A DNA stretch of 47,706 bases, taken from contig CAJWQX010000021.1 of NCBI GenBank assembly GCA_913045265.1, positions 1 through 47,706 on the forward strand. Direction: 5' to 3'. Shown here in pieces: positions 25,285-33,806 of the stretch; position 1 is the stretch's first letter, and each line of letters begins with the position of its first letter. This stretch comes from UBA11889 sp002313255 (GTDB lineage: Bacteria; Pseudomonadota; Gammaproteobacteria; Pseudomonadales; Azotimanducaceae). The position numbers and the translations under genes are program-made. The notes under the pieces are model-generated. The model was given only the letters and a program-made list of their open reading frames with translations, searched no databases and was not told the origin of the DNA.

Positions 25285-25867
25285 CGGTACTTTCTCCGAG
25301 AAAATTGTTAAGGAGCTCGTGTCCAGCCTGGGTTTTGATCGATTCGGGGTGAAATTGAACGCCCTCCACGTCAAAGTCACGGTGCCGAAATGCCATTACT
25401 TCATCGAAGGTGCCATCCTCCAATTCGGTCCATGCTGTAATTTCGAGACAGTCGGGAACGGAACTTTTAGAAACGACTAACGAGTGGTAGCGGGTCACCT
25501 GGATCCGATTAGGCAGGTTATGGAATACGCCCCCACCATTGTGATGAATGCGGGAGAGCTTACCGTGCATCACTTGCCGTGCACGGACGACATCGCCGCC
25601 GTAGACCTGCCCGATGCTCTGATGTCCTAGACAAATCCCGAGGATGGGGATCGACTGTCCAAACTCCCGGATGACGTCCATCGAGATACCCGCTTCATTA
25701 GGCGTGCATGGCCCCGGGCTGATTACGATCTTCTCGGGTTTCAGCTGGTTAATTTCGTCTAAGCTGATCTCGTCGTTTCGGTGAACCTCGACGCTCGCGC
25801 CCAACTCACCCAGATACTGGACGATGTTATAGGTGAAAGAATCGTAATTATCGATCATTAGAATCAT
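25274..25867 (-). CDS. trpG: Anthranilate synthase component II (glutamine amidotransferase)
   Basis: A 197-residue class I amidotransferase that supplies ammonia from glutamine to TrpE (and often also to PabB). DNYDSFTYNIVQYLGELG, SPGPCTPNEAG, the nucleophile motif GICLGHQSIG, and EGVQFHPESI with the catalytic His-x-Glu are intact. AAGGAG six bases before the ATG at 25867 is one of the best ribosome binding sites in the window. Its partner trpE lies 4.4 kb upstream on the same strand, separated by four unrelated genes. Confidence 0.95.
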   Translation of the reverse strand: MILMIDNYDSFTYNIVQYLGELGASVEVHRNDEISLDEINQLKPEKIVISPGPCTPNEAGISMDVIREFGQSIPILGICLGHQSIGQVYGGDVVRARQVMHGKLSRIHHNGGGVFHNLPNRIQVTRYHSLVVSKSSVPDCLEITAWTELEDGTFDEVMAFRHRDFDVEGVQFHPESIKTQAGHELLNNFLGESTGGP

Positions 25868-26025
25868 GGCGCGCTCCTTCCATCGACTCGAGCAGAGTTG
25901 CAAGGAAGTAAACTCGATACGTGTGGCGTCAGCATAAGGTGCATTTTAGTCGGAACAAGGTAACTTTGAGCTATTGTCGATAGAAAGGTTTTTTGACGAG
26001 TTGGATGATCCCAACCGAAACTTGT
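25868..26025 (-). promoter_or_regulatory. Likely promoter region of trpGDC
   Basis: This 158-base gap between a glycosyltransferase gene and trpG is AT-richer than its surroundings and probably holds a promoter for trpGDC. On the minus strand a TAAAAT hexamer could be a -10, but no good -35 lies at the right spacing. A GTTGG/CCAAC hairpin directly after the glycosyltransferase stop has no T-run. No leader peptide with tryptophan codons was seen. Confidence 0.3.
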
Positions 26026-27045
26026 TTATTCGATAAGTGCTTCGTAGGCAGCCAAGGTTTGGTCTCGACTACGTCCCAACGTCAGATTTTTCTCGGCGTA
26101 ATCAAACAGCGGAGCGAACGATTGTTCGAGTCTGTTCACGCTCGAAAGCGCGGTCTTCAATAACAGGTGAATGGCTTCGACGTTTTCGATCGCGCAGATG
26201 TATTGTTCGGGTAGCACTTCGTTCGGAATAGGGACATCGGTCGAAATGACCGGCGTCTTTTCTAACAAGGCCTCCGCGAAGACGTACGAAAATCCCTCGT
26301 TTCGCGACGGGATGACCACGAGATCGGCAGCACCGATGTAATCTAGGGCAGAATGCTTGTGGCCTATGAGAAACACGTTCTCAGCAAGACCTCGAGCGGC
26401 TACAAGGGCTTCAAGACTTCCGCGTTCCGGCCCGTCACCGACTACAAACAAATAACCGAACTTTGATTCCCAAGCGGCGATCAGTAAGTCGAAACCCTTT
26501 GCTGGTACCAATCGACCAATCGCGGCCACAACGGGATTCTGACTTTCCGCAACCTGCTCATACTCGGGCGGCGTCACAGCCACCCGTTTAGCGTCCCAAT
26601 TGACTCCGTTGTAGATCGAGATTTTGTTGGGGCAGGGCAACGTATCCCTGACCGTCTTGCTAACGCCAATGGCCAAATCGTAAGCCGATAAGAAGGGTAT
26701 ATGTTTTTTAATGTTGTGCACGGTTGCAACGGTCTTTGCGGAAAGAAATGGTTTACAGAGCGCGACAATCGATCCCGCCTTACTTGCGTGCGCGTGGACG
26801 ATATGCGGATTCAATTGGCGTATCACTGTGGCGACCTTGATTAGATTTCCAGGATGTAGCCTTGGTTTCGATAAATCGATGCTGATGTGTTTCACGTCTG
26901 CACGTAATCGGGGGGCGTACTTTGCGTGTGCGATTGTTGTCACGTTGCAACGCGCCGTTAATGCGTTACTCATTTCAATGAAATGATTCTCGAGCCCGCC
27001 TTCTTCGTCGCCCGCCATGATTTGAATAACGTTGAGTAGTGCCAC
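26026..27045 (-). CDS. Glycosyltransferase family 4
   Basis: A 339-residue GT-B fold glycosyltransferase. The N-terminal half has the glycine-rich GDEEGGLENHFIEMSNAL and the acceptor-side VHAHASKAG; the C-terminal half has AIGRLVPAKGFDLLI, VGDGPERGSLEALV and the family motif RNEGFSYVFAEALLEKTPVI with the E-x7-E pair that holds the sugar nucleotide. It would add a sugar to lipopolysaccharide, capsule or another envelope glycan; no other glycan gene is nearby, so the target is unknown. One of four genes interrupting the trpE-trpG interval. Confidence 0.85.
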   Translation of the reverse strand: MALLNVIQIMAGDEEGGLENHFIEMSNALTARCNVTTIAHAKYAPRLRADVKHISIDLSKPRLHPGNLIKVATVIRQLNPHIVHAHASKAGSIVALCKPFLSAKTVATVHNIKKHIPFLSAYDLAIGVSKTVRDTLPCPNKISIYNGVNWDAKRVAVTPPEYEQVAESQNPVVAAIGRLVPAKGFDLLIAAWESKFGYLFVVGDGPERGSLEALVAARGLAENVFLIGHKHSALDYIGAADLVVIPSRNEGFSYVFAEALLEKTPVISTDVPIPNEVLPEQYICAIENVEAIHLLLKTALSSVNRLEQSFAPLFDYAEKNLTLGRSRDQTLAAYEALIE

Positions 27046-27100
27046 GACCCCTACACTCTTAACATCTCGCCAGCGATATCAGTGCGTTCGCATCGGTTTG

Positions 27101-28282
27101 CTAGCCGTCTGGTGTTGAAGATTGAAGACGTTGTTGTGCCAATTCCGCGAAAAAAGTCGCTCCGTATACCGAGGCGTCGTCATTAAAGTCGTAACTGGGG
27201 TGATGGACGGGATGTCGCGCGGCGTCGTCGCCATTGCCGATGAGAAGATAACAGCCGGGCACCTGTTCGAGCATGAATGAGAAGTCTTCAGAGCCAGTTC
27301 CTGGCGGAAGATTAACGTGAACGTTGTCTTTTCCCACGAGTCCTGCGCAAACGCTGGCCGCGAACGCTGATTGCGTCTCGTCATTTACGACCGGATGAAA
27401 AATATCGCGAAAATCGAAGCTGACTGTTGCGCCATAGCCCTTCGCTGTTGATTCAGCGAGAACGCACATCCGTTCTTGAATATGTGTCATTACAGAATTG
27501 GAGAATGTACGGACCGTACCCGAAAGGTGTGCGCTCGCCGGAATGACATTGTAGGCATCACCCGCATGAAATTGCGTGATAGAGACGACTGCGGCTTCAC
27601 GGGGCCTAACATTCCTCGAAACTATGGATTGGAGTGCCGTAACCACCTGGGCTCCGACGACGACCGGATCGACACCGTTTTCCGGATGAGCCCCGTGCGC
27701 ACCGACGCCGTCGATCCGAATATCAAAAAATGCGCCGGCCGCTGCGACCACCCCCGCCGTCGCAGAAAACTGTCCAACGGGTAGTCCGGGGGCATTGTGC
27801 ATCGCAAAAATGCTGTCACAAGGGAACTGTTCGAATAGTCCATCTTCGATCATGGCACGAGCACCACCGATACCCTCTTCAGCTGGTTGAAAGATGAAGT
27901 TGACTTGACCGCGAAAGTTCTTGGTTTCTGAAAGGTAGCGCGCGGCGCCCAATAACATCGTGGTATGACCGTCGTGACCGCAGGCGTGCATCTTTCCGTC
28001 GTGGATGGAACGATGTTCAAAATCGTTGGACTCATGCATCGGAAGGGCGTCCATGTCTGCGCGTAGACCGATGGTTTCGGGCTCGTTCCCAACCCGTAAA
28101 ACGCCAACCACTCCCGTTTTCCCGATTCCGCGGTACACGTCGATGCCGAACGATTCGAGGCTTGTCGCAACAAAATCGGCGGTTCTTTGCTCCTCAAACC
28201 CGAGTTCGGGATGTGCGTGGATGTCGCGTCGCCAAGATCTCATGTCGTCTGCGTAGGTTGCGATGGTGTCTTTAATGCTCAC
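27101..28282 (-). CDS. M20D-family amidohydrolase (hippurate/IAA-amino acid hydrolase-like)
   Basis: A 393-residue di-metal amidohydrolase of the family that removes acyl groups from N-acyl amino acids (hippurate hydrolase, IAA-amino acid hydrolase, N-acetyl-L,L-diaminopimelate deacetylase). Metal and catalytic motifs are RRDIHAHPELGFEEQRT, GLRADMDALP, MHACGHDGHTTMLLGAA, FQPAEEGIGGARAMIEDG and PGTGSEDFSFML, and a dimerisation lid domain lies in the middle. The GTG at 28282 has an AAGAG purine tract upstream and follows the stop of the preceding gene by 14 bases; a longer reading to 28318 would overlap it. No signal peptide. The natural substrate is unknown. Confidence 0.87.
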   Translation of the reverse strand: MSIKDTIATYADDMRSWRRDIHAHPELGFEEQRTADFVATSLESFGIDVYRGIGKTGVVGVLRVGNEPETIGLRADMDALPMHESNDFEHRSIHDGKMHACGHDGHTTMLLGAARYLSETKNFRGQVNFIFQPAEEGIGGARAMIEDGLFEQFPCDSIFAMHNAPGLPVGQFSATAGVVAAAGAFFDIRIDGVGAHGAHPENGVDPVVVGAQVVTALQSIVSRNVRPREAAVVSITQFHAGDAYNVIPASAHLSGTVRTFSNSVMTHIQERMCVLAESTAKGYGATVSFDFRDIFHPVVNDETQSAFAASVCAGLVGKDNVHVNLPPGTGSEDFSFMLEQVPGCYLLIGNGDDAARHPVHHPSYDFNDDASVYGATFFAELAQQRLQSSTPDG

Positions 28283-28296
28283 ATGGGTTCTCTTGT

Positions 28297-29040
28297 CTAA
28301 ATGTTTTCGGCGACCCAACTGATCGACCAGTTATGTCCGAGACGCTGTCCCCGGTAAGTTTCGGGTAGCCGCGTTACGACGCTTCCCGGAATATCTACGA
28401 CTTGCGGATCCTCCGGCCAATCTTTAAAGGCATTGTCGAGGGCTTGAATCGTACGCCACTGCGTCACCTCAACATATGGCGGTAGTACACGTGGGAGCTT
28501 GTTGTTGCAACCGTTTCCTGTACCGGCAAGGGGAGCGGCGACAGCGTGTACTTGGGTTGATATTTCTTGTGTCCAATGCTCGATAAAACCGACCGCCATC
28601 AATCCCCCGTAACTGTGACCGATTATCTTGACACTCTCAATGTGCGGGTAGCTGGCGAGTACGATTCCGAGCGAGCGTGCCATATCGGCACTCGCATTGC
28701 TCGAGCATTGAAAAGTGTTCCAACGATGGAAGAACGCTAGTGTGTTTTCATCGTCAAACGTTTGTAGCGGGTAAACCCACTCGTAACCCTTGCTTCCAAA
28801 TCCGTGAACGCCGACAAGTAATTTCGTCACTCGCCCTGTGTTGCGCTTCAAAGGATGCAAACCGGGATCGAGATTCATAAGGCGGGGTCCCGAAGCCTTC
28901 ACACCTTGGGCGGCATGGAGTTCCGCAAGCCACGGGTAGTCGTCTGCAGCAAAGGTAACGCCAGCGAGGCAGACGACAACAGCCGACCAACTGCGGATGA
29001 GGATGACATTAACGTTGATACTGCATTTAAAAGAGATCAA
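28297..29040 (-). CDS. Secreted alpha/beta hydrolase, unknown substrate
   Basis: A 247-residue protein with an N-terminal hydrophobic signal (about residues 13-31, ending at TFAADDYPW). The alpha/beta-hydrolase fold is shown by LLVGVHGFGSKGYEW (oxyanion region) and the nucleophile elbow IGHSYGGLMAVG. A C-terminal GHNWSISW offers the catalytic histidine. The TTG start at 29040 overlaps the stop of the upstream acyl-CoA dehydrogenase gene (TTGA); no other start fits the signal peptide. Lipase, esterase or thioesterase activity are all possible. Confidence 0.68.
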   Translation of the reverse strand: MISFKCSINVNVILIRSWSAVVVCLAGVTFAADDYPWLAELHAAQGVKASGPRLMNLDPGLHPLKRNTGRVTKLLVGVHGFGSKGYEWVYPLQTFDDENTLAFFHRWNTFQCSSNASADMARSLGIVLASYPHIESVKIIGHSYGGLMAVGFIEHWTQEISTQVHAVAAPLAGTGNGCNNKLPRVLPPYVEVTQWRTIQALDNAFKDWPEDPQVVDIPGSVVTRLPETYRGQRLGHNWSISWVAENI

Positions 29041-30197
29041 TCGGGGAGTCCTAGAACCCGCTTCGCAATAATGTTGAGCTGCACTTCATTACTACCTCCT
29101 GCGATTGAGCGGGCTTTTCCGCCGAGCCACGACCGGGTTATTTCCTGTGCCTTAGAGTCATCCGACTCCCAACCAATCGCGCTGGTACCCAACATAGCCA
29201 CTTGCATCTCTGACCGCTCCTTCGCGAGATTCGCGCCATACAACTTGAAAATTGAGGTTGCTGGTCCTGGCGTACTCCCTGCGGACTCTTCGACTGATCG
29301 ACGTTGAGTCAATCGGAATGCTTGTGCGTTGATGTAATGCCTAGCGATTTCAGTCCTTACCGATGGATCATCTATTTTTCCACCGATTTCTCCAAGACAT
29401 GCCTTGGCGAGCTCATCAAGCTCAATCCCGACTTCACGGTTCGTGCCCGACGTAAGGGCCAGCATGCCTGACCGCTCGTGTTGTAGTAATCGTTTAGCGA
29501 CGGTCCAGCCTTTGTTGAGGTCGCCGACCAAATTGGTTTTTTGAGCAATAGCGTCGTCGAAAAAAGTTTCACAAAAGGGTGACGCTCCTGAGATAAGTCG
29601 AATGGGCTGCACCGATACACCCGGTTGGTCCATGCTGAAAAGTACAAAGCTAATGCCATCGTGCTTGGGAACGTCCGGGTCGGTGCGAACTAAACAGAAT
29701 ATCCAATCCGCAAATTGAGCTCCGGATGTCCAAATTTTTTGACCGTTGATGACGAAATGATCGCCATTGTCCTCGGCACGAGTCCGCAGGGATGCAAGGT
29801 CTGAACCCGAGCCAGGCTCGGAATACCCTTGGCACCACCAGACTTCCCCTCGAGCGATGCGTGGTAGGTGGGCTAACTTTTGCTCTTCCGTACCAAATTC
29901 TAGAAGTGTGGGTCCGATCATCGAGGTGCCCATACCAGCGACCGGCGTCCTCGCACCCAGTCGGCGCATCTCTTCCAAAAAAACAACGTATTGGTCTTTG
30001 GAGAATCCTGCTCCGCCGTACTCGGAAGGCCAGGTGGGTACCGTCAATCCCTCGCCTGCGGCACGTTCGATCCACATATGCTGATCGTCAGTCATGCGAA
30101 CTCTTGTGCCACCCCCAGGGACTTCGCCTGGGCCGATACAACTTGCCGGGCAGTTTTCCTCGATCCAGGTGCTGATTTCCTGACGAAATGCCATCAT
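29037..30197 (-). CDS. Acyl-CoA dehydrogenase family protein
   Basis: A 386-residue member of the standard-length acyl-CoA dehydrogenase family, unlike the two 580-residue proteins at the left of the window. The flavin region reads YSEPGSGSDLASLRTRA and INGQKIWTSGAQFADW; the C-terminal GGSNEVQLNIIAKRVLGLP is typical of the FadE subfamily linked to branched-chain or sterol side-chain substrates in actinobacteria, but the substrate here is open. Its stop overlaps the start of the secreted hydrolase. Two adjacent ATG codons at 30195-30197 and 30192-30194 are possible starts. Confidence 0.87.
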   Translation of the reverse strand: MMAFRQEISTWIEENCPASCIGPGEVPGGGTRVRMTDDQHMWIERAAGEGLTVPTWPSEYGGAGFSKDQYVVFLEEMRRLGARTPVAGMGTSMIGPTLLEFGTEEQKLAHLPRIARGEVWWCQGYSEPGSGSDLASLRTRAEDNGDHFVINGQKIWTSGAQFADWIFCLVRTDPDVPKHDGISFVLFSMDQPGVSVQPIRLISGASPFCETFFDDAIAQKTNLVGDLNKGWTVAKRLLQHERSGMLALTSGTNREVGIELDELAKACLGEIGGKIDDPSVRTEIARHYINAQAFRLTQRRSVEESAGSTPGPATSIFKLYGANLAKERSEMQVAMLGTSAIGWESDDSKAQEITRSWLGGKARSIAGGSNEVQLNIIAKRVLGLPD

Positions 30198-30263
30198 CTT
30201 CTCCCCATCTCCTCGAGAGATTAGCGCAGGTTTTCGGCGAAACCTAGCGCCAGTCGGTTGCCG

Positions 30264-31751
30264 TTATTCGTCGTTTTCGAATCCGCTTTCGACCAACCGC
30301 ACCGCTTGAAAAATAGCGCGACCCTTATTCATGCTTTCTTCCCATTCAAGCCTCGGCACCGAATCGGCAACAATTCCACCACCAGCCTCAATATAGAGTA
30401 CGTCGTCTTTGATGACGGCGGTGCGAATGGCAATGGCAGTATCCATGTTACCGTTCCACGCAAGGTAGCCAACGGCGCCTCCATAGATACCGCGCTTGAC
30501 CGGCTCCAATTCATCGATGATCTCCATAGCCCGGATTTTGGGTGCGCCAGAAAGTGTGCCGACCGGAAGGGTTGCTCGAAGTACGTCCATCGCCGTTTTG
30601 CCAGACGCCAACCTAGCCTCTATTTGCGAGGAGATGTGCATCACATGCGAATAACGCTCGACGGCAAACTGTTCCGTGACTTCGACGGTTCCTATCTCGG
30701 CCACGCGGCCGACGTCGTTGCGTCCAAGGTCAATCAACATCAGATGTTCAGCGATTTCTTTTGGATCTGAGAGCAATTCTTGTTCGAGTGCTAAATCCTC
30801 TTCGTCCGAGTAACCACGGCGGCGAGTCCCGGCTAACGGCCTATTGACGATGTTGCCGTTATCGACTCGGGCCAGGATTTCAGGAGACGAGCTAACAATA
30901 TGGAATTCGTCCAAGTCCATGTAGTACATGTAAGGAGAGGGATTGAGGCTGCGCAAAGCGCGGTATAAATCGAGTGGAGCCGACTTGAACGGCGCTGACA
31001 TACGTTGTGCAAGGACGACCTGCATGACGTCTCCGGACCGTGTGTACTCGCGGATACGCTCGACCGCTTGCATGAAATTATCCTCGCCGAAATCGGACGT
31101 GAAGTCCTTTTCTTCGGTTGGCGAATCGATGTCGACTCGGGGTATTGGCGGTAAAGGGGAGTCTAACTTGCCTGCCAAAGCATGGAGATCTTCGATCGCT
31201 CGCTCGTATGCATGTGGTGCGGTTGGATCGGCCAAGCTAATTAACTGCAGCCGACTCGAAACGTTGTCGTATACGGCGACGTCGTTGGAGACCATCAGGA
31301 GAATATCGGGAGTGCCAACTGGATCCGGTGGGGCGGACGACCGCAGCCGGCGCTCCACGTATCGGACCGTATCGTAGCCAAAGTAGCCGACCAGGCCTCC
31401 GTAGAATCGTGGCAGGCCTTCAACCAACGGTACTCGGAACCCGGCTTGGTACGTTTCTATGAACGAGAGCGGGTCTTCGGTGTCGATGCGCTCAACTATT
31501 TCGCCATCGGTCGTAACCGTGAGCTGGTTCCCGGATACGTGGAGCACGGTGCTTGATGGCAATCCCACGATCGAATAGCGGCCCCATTTCTCGCCGCCTT
31601 GTGCGGCGGATTCGAGCAGGTAGCTGAACGCACCATTCGCAAGTTTCAGGTAAACAGATAGGGGTGTTTCCATGTCGGCAATGACGTCGTGCACTACGGG
31701 AATGCGGTTATAGCCGTCATCGGCATATGCAGCGAATTCCTGCGCGTTCAC
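30264..31751 (-). CDS. trpE: Anthranilate synthase component I
   Basis: A 495-residue chorismate-using enzyme that makes anthranilate with TrpG. DGYNRIP and YLLES near residue 45 form the tryptophan feedback-inhibition site. The catalytic domain has FMQAVERIREYTRSGDVMQVV, RPLAGTRRRG, DLGRNDVGRVA and GTLSGAPKIRAMEII. The GTG at 31751 overlaps the gph stop (GTGA). The arrangement rpe-gph-trpE is as in Pseudomonas; regulation by an attenuator directly upstream is unlikely because the gene starts inside gph. Confidence 0.96.
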   Translation of the reverse strand: MNAQEFAAYADDGYNRIPVVHDVIADMETPLSVYLKLANGAFSYLLESAAQGGEKWGRYSIVGLPSSTVLHVSGNQLTVTTDGEIVERIDTEDPLSFIETYQAGFRVPLVEGLPRFYGGLVGYFGYDTVRYVERRLRSSAPPDPVGTPDILLMVSNDVAVYDNVSSRLQLISLADPTAPHAYERAIEDLHALAGKLDSPLPPIPRVDIDSPTEEKDFTSDFGEDNFMQAVERIREYTRSGDVMQVVLAQRMSAPFKSAPLDLYRALRSLNPSPYMYYMDLDEFHIVSSSPEILARVDNGNIVNRPLAGTRRRGYSDEEDLALEQELLSDPKEIAEHLMLIDLGRNDVGRVAEIGTVEVTEQFAVERYSHVMHISSQIEARLASGKTAMDVLRATLPVGTLSGAPKIRAMEIIDELEPVKRGIYGGAVGYLAWNGNMDTAIAIRTAVIKDDVLYIEAGGGIVADSVPRLEWEESMNKGRAIFQAVRLVESGFENDE

Positions 31752-32413
31752 GAAAAACGTTCCTCACGTAAAAGATCCATTAATGAGCCGATGATCGCGT
31801 CCGCGCCGAGATCCTCAAGTTTCGTCACATGGTTATATCCATCCTTGACGCAGACAACGTCGCAACCAGCTGCACGGGCACACCCAATGTCCGTTTCGGA
31901 ATCACCGACAAAAAGCGTCTCCGATGGAACCGTATCAAGTTCGTTACACGCGTAAAGAGCGGGCTCGGGACCTGGTTTGCGAACCTGCATGGAATCGCCG
32001 CCAACGACGACATCGAAATATTGTTCTAGATCCAAGTGGTCAAGCAGTAATCGCGTTAGATGAATGGCTTTATTGGTCACTACGCCAAGTTTGAATCCGC
32101 CGTCTCGAAGCGTTTGGAGAGTCTCCACCGTGTTGGGATAAGGAACACTGTTATCCGCGATATGACTCGCGTAACGATCCAGAAACAACCGATGCACGCA
32201 TGTGAGAAGTTCTTCTGTTGTATCGTCCTTACGGACGTACTTCAGTGCGTGCTCGATCATAACCTTCGCTCCGTGTCCAACCCATCGTCGAGTGTCGGCC
32301 TCCTCGACCTTTGGATGGCCAGTTTCCCGAAGCGCGTAATTGAGGGCGGCACTTAGATCGGGCGCGGTATCGACCAAAGTTCCATCCAGATCAAAAAGAT
32401 AAGCCTGATACAC
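31748..32413 (-). CDS. gph: Phosphoglycolate phosphatase
   Basis: A 221-residue HAD-superfamily phosphatase that hydrolyses 2-phosphoglycolate formed in DNA repair and metabolism. The nucleophile motif FDLDGTLVDTAPDL, the Thr motif GVVTNKAIHL, the lysine motif KPGPEPALYACNEL and the metal-binding VGDSETDIGCARAAG are in order, with the alpha-helical cap between. The GTG at 32413 follows rpe by 13 bases and is favoured because longer readings cross into rpe. Overlaps trpE by four bases. Confidence 0.94.
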   Translation of the reverse strand: MYQAYLFDLDGTLVDTAPDLSAALNYALRETGHPKVEEADTRRWVGHGAKVMIEHALKYVRKDDTTEELLTCVHRLFLDRYASHIADNSVPYPNTVETLQTLRDGGFKLGVVTNKAIHLTRLLLDHLDLEQYFDVVVGGDSMQVRKPGPEPALYACNELDTVPSETLFVGDSETDIGCARAAGCDVVCVKDGYNHVTKLEDLGADAIIGSLMDLLREERFS

Positions 32414-32426
32414 GGAGCGTAGCCTT

Positions 32427-33089
32427 TTAGGCGTTAAGAGCCCTGCGCATAGCGGAAATGGTATTAGCGTAATTCGTACTACCGAATATGGCGGAACCAG
32501 CGACAAACATATCCGCGCCCGCGTCTTTGGCCGCCCGAATGTTGTCGATTTTGATCCCGCCGTCGATTTCAAGCCGTACGTCGCGGCCGGAGTCGTCCAC
32601 AAGGGAGCGTACGGTGCGGACTTTGTCGAGGCTGGCCGGGATGAAAGCTTGACCCCCGAACCCGGGGTTCACCGACATGACCAGAACAAGATCAAGCTCG
32701 TCCAATAAGGTGTCCAAGACGTTGATGGAGGTTCCGGGGTTTAATACGAGCCCCGCTTTGGCTCCAGCGGCACGAATGAGACTTACGGAGGCATGGGGAT
32801 TCTCGGTTGTTTCGGGATGAATAGATATGTAAGTTGCGCCCGCTTCGGCAAAGTTGCTAATCAGTCGATCGACCGGTTTCACCATGAGATGGACGTCGAT
32901 TGGACTATCTATTCCATGATCACGAAGCGCTCTTAGGACAATCGGTCCGATTGTTAGATTGGGCACGTAATGATTGTCCATCACATCGAAATGAATAACG
33001 TCTGCACCGGCCTCAAGAACAGCATCCACCTCTTCCCCTAGGCGGGCAAAGTTTGCCGAGAGTATTGAAGGTGCGATGAGGTCGTCCAT
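32427..33089 (-). CDS. rpe: Ribulose-phosphate 3-epimerase
   Basis: A 220-residue TIM-barrel enzyme of the pentose phosphate pathway. APSILSANFARL, HFDVMDNHYVPNLTIGP, DVHLMVKPVDRL, VMSVNPGFGGQAF, LEIDGGI and FVAGSAIFG are all typical, including the two catalytic aspartates. ATG at 33089 is clear from the conserved N-terminus. First gene of the rpe-gph-trpE group, 57 bases downstream of murU. Confidence 0.96.
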   Translation of the reverse strand: MDDLIAPSILSANFARLGEEVDAVLEAGADVIHFDVMDNHYVPNLTIGPIVLRALRDHGIDSPIDVHLMVKPVDRLISNFAEAGATYISIHPETTENPHASVSLIRAAGAKAGLVLNPGTSINVLDTLLDELDLVLVMSVNPGFGGQAFIPASLDKVRTVRSLVDDSGRDVRLEIDGGIKIDNIRAAKDAGADMFVAGSAIFGSTNYANTISAMRRALNA

Positions 33090-33146
33090 AGAATCAATTC
33101 TACAGCACCGACCCATGATCAGGTTGGTTTGAGTTTGCCCCTGGTC

Positions 33147-33806
33147 TCAAAAATATCGACGTCGCACTGCCTTTAATTGATCTGGGGAACCGATATCGAA
33201 CCAATCGCCGGCATAAATTTCTCCGGTTATTTCGTCATTGGTCAGACGTTTGAAATAGACGTCTTTGGTGATCGAGAAGATGCCCTCAGGCGCGTGTCGC
33301 AGTGTGTTTTCAGTCAGGACGCCAATGCCACAAAAAACCAGATCGTTCTTGTCGCCGCGTCTCACCAAGTTGCCTTCAAGATAAAAGTCGCCCGACTCGC
33401 GGGGGCTAGGCTTCGGCGTCAGAACGAGATGCGTAGTGTCTGGCGTTCGTTGTACCAGTCGTTTAAAGGGGTAATTGGTCCAGATGTCTCCGTTGAGGAC
33501 CAAGAAAGGCCCCGGCAATAAGTAGGGAAGCGCGTTCACAATCGCGCCGCCGGTGTCCAAGAGCTCTGCTTCGTGACAGTACGTAATGTGGACGCCGAGA
33601 TCGGCCCCGCAACCTAATTTGTTTTCGATCTGCTCTCCAAGATGATGGAGATTGATGACGATTTCGCTGATTCCCGCATGCCGCAACCAGCGTATTTGAT
33701 GCACGATCAGTGGCTCGCTTGCGATTGGAATCATGGGTTTGGGCATCGTTTCGGTCAGGGGTCGCAATCGTTTGCCCTTTCCCGCGGCTAGGATCATTGC
33801 TTTCAT
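33147..33806 (-). CDS. murU: N-acetylmuramate alpha-1-phosphate uridylyltransferase
   Basis: A 219-residue nucleotidyltransferase. The LAAGKGKRLRPLTETMPKP signature, LNGDIWTNYPF (metal aspartate) and GDWFDIGSPDQL are those of MurU, which makes UDP-MurNAc from MurNAc-1-phosphate in the recycling route that bypasses fosfomycin-sensitive MurA. Assignment over a mannose-1-phosphate guanylyltransferase rests on the overlap with amgK (ATGA) and on the location next to lptD, as in Pseudomonas. Confidence 0.9.
   Translation of the reverse strand: MKAMILAAGKGKRLRPLTETMPKPMIPIASEPLIVHQIRWLRHAGISEIVINLHHLGEQIENKLGCGADLGVHITYCHEAELLDTGGAIVNALPYLLPGPFLVLNGDIWTNYPFKRLVQRTPDTTHLVLTPKPSPRESGDFYLEGNLVRRGDKNDLVFCGIGVLTENTLRHAPEGIFSITKDVYFKRLTNDEITGEIYAGDWFDIGSPDQLKAVRRRYF

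Noticed and set aside
30258..30770. 170-codon plus-strand frame antisense to trpE
   Set aside because: trpE is intact across it; the translated sequence has no motif.
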